DNA of 64,000 nucleotides from JAFDZV01 sp048594725 (GTDB lineage: Bacteria; Bacteroidota; Ignavibacteria; OLB7): contig JBMDXA010000164.1 of the NCBI GenBank assembly GCA_048594725.1, forward strand, positions 4,107 to 68,106, written 5' to 3'. Under the pieces are notes generated by a model. That model had not been told where the DNA came from. It saw only the letters and a program-made list of their open reading frames with translations, and searched no databases. The stretch's first letter is position 1. Every line of letters starts with the position of its first letter. Of the stretch, positions 60,637-64,000 are shown piece after piece. The translations under genes and the position numbers were made by a program.

Positions 60637-61638
60637 ATGAGAACGACCGTAGCCATAGGTGCTCTCCTCCTGCTCGCCCTCTCCACGGCCGCGGCCCAGG
60701 TGCCGCGTACCATCAACTATCAGGGAAGGATCGTGGATGCAGCCGGAGAGGCGGTGAACGGGGAGAGAAGGATCGAGCTGAGGCTCTATACCAGCCCCAC
60801 CGGCGGAACCCCGGTCTTTACCGAGATCCATGATCCCGTCACGTTCAAGAACGGGATCTTCACGGCGGCGATCGGCGGCGTTACATCGGGAGGAATCCCG
60901 GAGAGCGTCCCGTTCGATCGCCCCTACTGGCTTGGCGTCACGATCAGCCAGTTCAACGGGGGCACCGAGATCGTTCCCCGGTTCTCTATCCGCTCCTCCC
61001 CCTACAGCTTGCGCGCCATCGTCGCCGACTCGTCGGTGAGTGCCTACAGCGCCGACAGCGCAGGGGTGGCGCGCCTGCTGCACACGCCCGCCACGCTGGA
61101 CGCCGGCGATACCGATGAGGCGGCGCTGACCCTGGCGAACGGTCAGGGCCCTGCTCTCCGCGCGGAGGGAACCGGCCGCTACGCTATCGTCAGCGACGGG
61201 GTGGACAGCACCTCGCAGTATTTCGTGGCCGGAGCGGGCGTGCCGGGCACGCAGGTTCCTCCCGCGGCCGGCGCCTACTATCGCGACAACGCCCCGATGG
61301 CCTGGGCGGTGGTCACCAGCGATGGCACCATCGTCACCGACTTCGGTGTGACCTCCGTGGGAAAGCCCACCGATCTGGGATATGAGATACGGCTGGATCG
61401 CCCGGTGGCAATGCTGGAGTTCAACGGGCTCACGGTGCCGCAGTGCGCCCCGGTCATCTCGCAGGGAGGAAGCATCCCCCCTGGCGATGCACGGCTTCGC
61501 ATATTCTCAAGCTGGGGCTTCAAGCAGGAATCCGATGGCACCCTGAACCCGCAGGTCATCATGGTCAGATTCATCGATGCCCAGGCGCTCCCCACACAGG
61601 CCCCCTTCTCCATCGTGATCTTCGGACGGCCGCAGTAA
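60637..61638 (+). CDS. Secreted 'INYQGRI'-type surface protein (333 aa)
   Basis: The signal peptide MRTTVAIGALLLLALSTAAA, ending Q, precedes the block VPRTINYQGRIVDAAGEAVN, continuing with RIELRLYTSPTGGTPVF, FKNGIFTAAIGG, PYWLGVTIS and RFSIRSSPYSLRAIVADS. This N-terminal domain is common in secreted proteins of Ignavibacteria-like bacteria and resembles fibre or collar modules. The second half (from about residue 180; FVAGAGVPGTQVPPAAGAYY, RDNAPMAWAVVTSDGTIV) is of another, unrecognised type. There is no T9SS sorting domain, so the upstream T9SS protein may act as its anchor or export partner (inference). It ends at a hairpin shared with the convergent gene. Confidence 0.78.
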   Translation: MRTTVAIGALLLLALSTAAAQVPRTINYQGRIVDAAGEAVNGERRIELRLYTSPTGGTPVFTEIHDPVTFKNGIFTAAIGGVTSGGIPESVPFDRPYWLGVTISQFNGGTEIVPRFSIRSSPYSLRAIVADSSVSAYSADSAGVARLLHTPATLDAGDTDEAALTLANGQGPALRAEGTGRYAIVSDGVDSTSQYFVAGAGVPGTQVPPAAGAYYRDNAPMAWAVVTSDGTIVTDFGVTSVGKPTDLGYEIRLDRPVAMLEFNGLTVPQCAPVISQGGSIPPGDARLRIFSSWGFKQESDGTLNPQVIMVRFIDAQALPTQAPFSIVIFGRPQ

Positions 61639-61666
61639 TCCCGCAACCGCATGTGCCCAGTGCGGC

Positions 61667-61701
61667 GATGCCCGACCTCCCATCCGGGAGCGCCGGGCAT
61701 C
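61667..61701. terminator. Hairpin between convergent genes
   Basis: GATGCCCG (61667-61674) with CGGGCATC (61694-61701), and an inner CTCCC/GGGAG stem. It lies between the genes ending at 61638 (+) and 61723 (-). No T-tract. Confidence 0.55.
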
Positions 61702-61722
61702 CCGCATTGAAACCATGGCCCA

Positions 61723-62124
61723 CTACTCCAGATCCTCTCCCGGACCCGGCTCGCTCCCGGCGGAATCCTCCCAGACCCAGTAGACCCCATCGGCATCACG
61801 TCCCCCCTGCCACACCACCCTGCCGCTCTCGTCAACGCGGATGACCGCATACCACGCCGCCCCGTTATCGCCCGTGCCGCTACAGGTGGCCGTGGCCCCT
61901 GCGGCCGGGTCGGACTGCACGATACGATAGCCGGTCCTGTGGTATTCCTTCCCGCCGCAATCCAGGCCGTGGATCGCCATCAGTCGCCCGTTCTGATATT
62001 CAGAGACCGCCCACCACCGGTTACCGTTGGAGCAATCTCCCTGAAGCATCCGGTATTCGGTAGCGGCAAAGGCAAGAGAGGGCAGGAATAAAAGAGAGGC
62101 GATAAGGATAGATTTTATACGCAT
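61723..62124 (-). CDS. Small secreted protein, paralogue of the 21737-22135 product (133 aa)
   Basis: The signal peptide MRIKSILIASLLFLPSLAFA precedes a mature part with three cysteines (GDCSNG, LDCGGK, ATCSGT) and the block WYAVIRVDESGRVVWQGGRD plus ADGVYWVWE. The block layout and Cys count match the protein at 21737-22135. Start ATG 62124 has AGGGGA about 6 nt upstream. The C-terminus is acidic (SEPGPGEDLE). Function unknown; the paired cysteines suggest a disulfide-stabilised periplasmic or extracellular domain. Confidence 0.75.
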   Translation of the reverse strand: MRIKSILIASLLFLPSLAFAATEYRMLQGDCSNGNRWWAVSEYQNGRLMAIHGLDCGGKEYHRTGYRIVQSDPAAGATATCSGTGDNGAAWYAVIRVDESGRVVWQGGRDADGVYWVWEDSAGSEPGPGEDLE

Positions 62125-62330
62125 TGATTCCCCTTTTAATGAATGGTGGCTTCCCAGAACAAACCGTTCGCATCACGTTCCGCAGAAGCAGTAAGCACGG
62201 TATACCTTCGCGGCATCAGGATACAAACGTACTACGGCGTACCTGCATGAACAAGTACACCTTTGTGCACTCCCCTCAAAGGGTACCGTACGCCCCCTTG
62301 TCCGGCCCCCCTCCCCGGTATCCCCCCCGG

Positions 62331-62378
62331 AAACGGCCGGCGGCCCGGCCTCCGCAACTGGAAACCGGACCGCCGTTT
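62331..62378 (-). terminator. Probable terminator of murA
   Basis: On the minus strand AAACGGCGGTCCGG (62378-62365) pairs with CCGGGCCGCCGGCCGTTT (62348-62331), with a small bulge. It starts 22 bp after the murA stop. Only C-rich sequence follows, so it may be a Rho-assisted or stability hairpin. Confidence 0.5.
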
Positions 62379-62400
62379 ATTTTCCTGCCGGAACCTCCGG

Positions 62401-63663
62401 CTACCACTCCACGGTCTTCTCGCGCCGGATCTCCGCTCCGAGCGATGTGAGCTTCCGCTCCAGCGACTCGTAGCCGCGATCCAGATGATAGATCCGCAGC
62501 ACCTCGGTAACCCCGTCGGCCACCATACCGGCCAGCACCATCGATACGGAGGCACGCAGATCGGTGCTCATCACGGTGGCACCGGTCAGGCGCCCGCCCC
62601 CGCGAATCGTGGCGCTGTTCTCGTTGACCTGGATATCGCAGCCCAGGCGGGCAAGCTCCGGCACATGGCTGAACCGGTCCTTGTAGATCGTCTCGGTGGC
62701 CGTGCTGGTCCCCTTCGCCTTGGTCATCAGGGCCATCCACTGCGCCTGCAGATCGGTGGGGAATCCGGGATAGACGGCGGTGGTGATATCCACCGGCTTC
62801 AGCTCGTCCGGGGCCTTCAGCGTGATGACATCCGAGCGGATATCGATCTCGCAGCCGGCCTCCTCCAGCTTCTCCAGCACGAACGCCAGATGATAGGGAT
62901 TGGTCCCGGTAAGCACCCCGGAGCCGCCGGTCATAGCCAGCGCTATCAGAATGGTTCCCGCCTCGATCCGGTCTGGGATGGTCTCCTCGTCGGCCGGCTT
63001 CAGCTCGTCCACCCCCTCCACGGTGATGGTGGCGGTGCCCAGCCCTTCGATCTGCGCCCCCATCTTCTGGAGGAACCTTCCGGCGGCGGTCACCTCCGGC
63101 TCCATCGCCGCATTGGTGATCACCGTGCGGCCGTGCGCCAGCGTGGCGGCCGCCATCACGTTGAACGTGGCCCCCACCGACGCAAAGTCGAAGCTGACGC
63201 GCGCCCCCTTCAACCGGTCGGCCTTCGCGATGATATAGCCCCCCTCCAGCGTGATCTCCGCTCCCAGGCGCTCCAGCCCCTTCAGGTGGAAATCCACCGG
63301 ACGCGGCCCCCAGGCACAACCGCCGGGGAGCGAGACCTTGGCATACCCGTGGCGCGCAAGCAGCGGCCCCAGCACATGGATCGATGCGCGCATCTTCTTC
63401 ACATGCTCATACGGCGCCTCCAGCGACGTGATGTTCGATGTATCGAGAAAAAGCTCGTTGTCGTTCAGCTCCGCATGCGCTCCCATCGAGCACATCAGCC
63501 GCGACATCGTCCAGACGTCGCGGATATCGGGAGTGTTGTGGAGACGATAGGCGCCCGGCGCGAGCAGCGCGGCCGGCATCAGCTCCAGCGTGGCATTCTT
63601 GGCGCCGGAAACGGCGACCGAACCGGAGAGCTTGTGCCCTCCGTGAATAATGAATTTGTCCAT
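62401..63663 (-). CDS. murA: UDP-N-acetylglucosamine 1-carboxyvinyltransferase MurA
   Basis: First committed step of peptidoglycan synthesis: transfers enolpyruvate from PEP to UDP-GlcNAc in the cytoplasm. The opening MDKFIIHGGHKLSGSVAVSG plus AKNATLELMPAALL is diagnostic. The fosfomycin-target cysteine is present in LPGGCAWGPRPVD (Cys116). GATFNVMAAATLAHG, YPGFPTDLQAQWMAL and the C-terminal YHLDRGYESLERKLTSLGA are conserved. 420 aa is standard. On its strand the nearest upstream gene is beyond the window edge or absent; a hairpin follows. Confidence 0.96.
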   Translation of the reverse strand: MDKFIIHGGHKLSGSVAVSGAKNATLELMPAALLAPGAYRLHNTPDIRDVWTMSRLMCSMGAHAELNDNELFLDTSNITSLEAPYEHVKKMRASIHVLGPLLARHGYAKVSLPGGCAWGPRPVDFHLKGLERLGAEITLEGGYIIAKADRLKGARVSFDFASVGATFNVMAAATLAHGRTVITNAAMEPEVTAAGRFLQKMGAQIEGLGTATITVEGVDELKPADEETIPDRIEAGTILIALAMTGGSGVLTGTNPYHLAFVLEKLEEAGCEIDIRSDVITLKAPDELKPVDITTAVYPGFPTDLQAQWMALMTKAKGTSTATETIYKDRFSHVPELARLGCDIQVNENSATIRGGGRLTGATVMSTDLRASVSMVLAGMVADGVTEVLRIYHLDRGYESLERKLTSLGAEIRREKTVEW

Positions 63664-64000
63664 AGGGGCGCGAAATTACTAGATTTCAACCAGCTACCTA
63701 CCACAAGCGCAACTTCCACCGCCGAATCATCCCTCCCTCTGGCGCGGCATCCCCCTTTCTACCCGCCGCATCCGTATCGTTACCACGATACAGGGGGCGG
63801 ATTTCATCCGAATTACCCTGATACTGCAACGTGCGGATGCCGGATGACGCTGCCCGCTGATACCCATTGCCATGGCCCGCTGGAGGCTTCATCCCCCCGG
63901 CACCTCTGCCGGAAACGCCCGGAAGAGCCCCACGGGAAGGGGGGGAGGCGGCAAGCAGAAAGAGGTGGGTGTGGGGGGCGCGGGGGGAGCGTGTTAGGAA
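63664..64000. other. Upstream region of murA at the window edge
   Basis: No gene is supported; a 64-codon minus-strand frame (63698-63892) has no recognisable features. A TAATTTCG word on the minus strand (63677-63670) resembles a Bacteroidota -7 element (TAnnTTTG) but would leave a leader of only a few bases. The last ~80 bp are G-rich (GGGGGGAGGCGGC). Confidence 0.35.

Noticed and set aside
1..64000. tRNA and rRNA genes.
   Set aside because: No cloverleaf with a GTTCRANNC T-loop and no rRNA-like conserved stretch was recognised by eye. A tRNAscan-SE/Infernal run would settle this.

Overview
The window is a high-GC, gene-dense chromosomal segment. The organism is most likely a member of the Bacteroidota/Chlorobiota (FCB) group, possibly a Kapabacteria- or Ignavibacteria-like lineage. 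The reasons are three secreted proteins with type IX secretion (T9SS) C-terminal sorting domains, a lipoprotein family that I know only from Bacteroidota, a CarboxypepD_reg/TonB-plug style of protein, an insertion-containing RNase E/G, and mostly weak Shine-Dalgarno sequences. This placement is inference; no rRNA or tRNA gene was recognised to confirm it.

Layout. 1-5 kb: the end of an unknown gene, a tiny membrane ORF, then four minus-strand genes (lipoprotein, M28 aminopeptidase with PA and PDZ domains, Bcp peroxiredoxin, cupin). 5-21.5 kb: three giant alpha-2-macroglobulin (A2M) paralogues, all with an intact thioester motif but with unrelated bait regions; an RNA-ligase-like protein sits between the second and third. 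21.7-26.7 kb: a small secreted protein, the SRP RNA (ffs) with a good promoter and terminator, and an RNase E/G whose S1 domain is split by about 700 residues of charged disordered sequence. 26.8-33.5 kb: housekeeping genes dxr, rseP, surE, an LptF/LptG permease and moeA. 33.7-49.4 kb: a VCBS/ASPIC-UnbV secreted protein, a VOC protein, a minus-strand surface cluster (kelch/T9SS protein, OmpA-like protein, ASH-domain/T9SS protein) and a TPR-LuxR regulator. 50-53.5 kb: the oxidative pentose phosphate genes gnd-zwf-pgl. 53.7-54.5 kb: purE and a 49-residue membrane protein. 55.4-61.7 kb: a double-zinc-ribbon protein overlapping a STAND ATPase-SARP regulator, followed by two secreted proteins. 61.7-64 kb: another small secreted protein and murA.

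The intergenic DNA is unusually structured. (i) Heptameric repeats (unit close to GATTTTS) lie directly 3' of many stop codons and are oriented with transcription. (ii) A composite repeat built on CGGAGT-N3-ACTCCG palindromes occurs at four loci, either way round. (iii) A 155-bp element with 17-bp perfect terminal inverted repeats carries two such palindromes. (iv) Three ~90-bp direct repeats precede the kelch/OmpA cluster.

The two best candidates for undescribed biology are as follows. First, the zinc ribbon/ATPase-SARP regulator: TTTAAG direct repeats spaced exactly 11 bp apart lie upstream of both the regulator and the first of the two secreted genes, each at the same distance from a -10-like hexamer. 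Second, the first A2M: it has a CarboxypepD_reg N-terminus and, at its bait-region position, a segment resembling a TonB-dependent-receptor plug.
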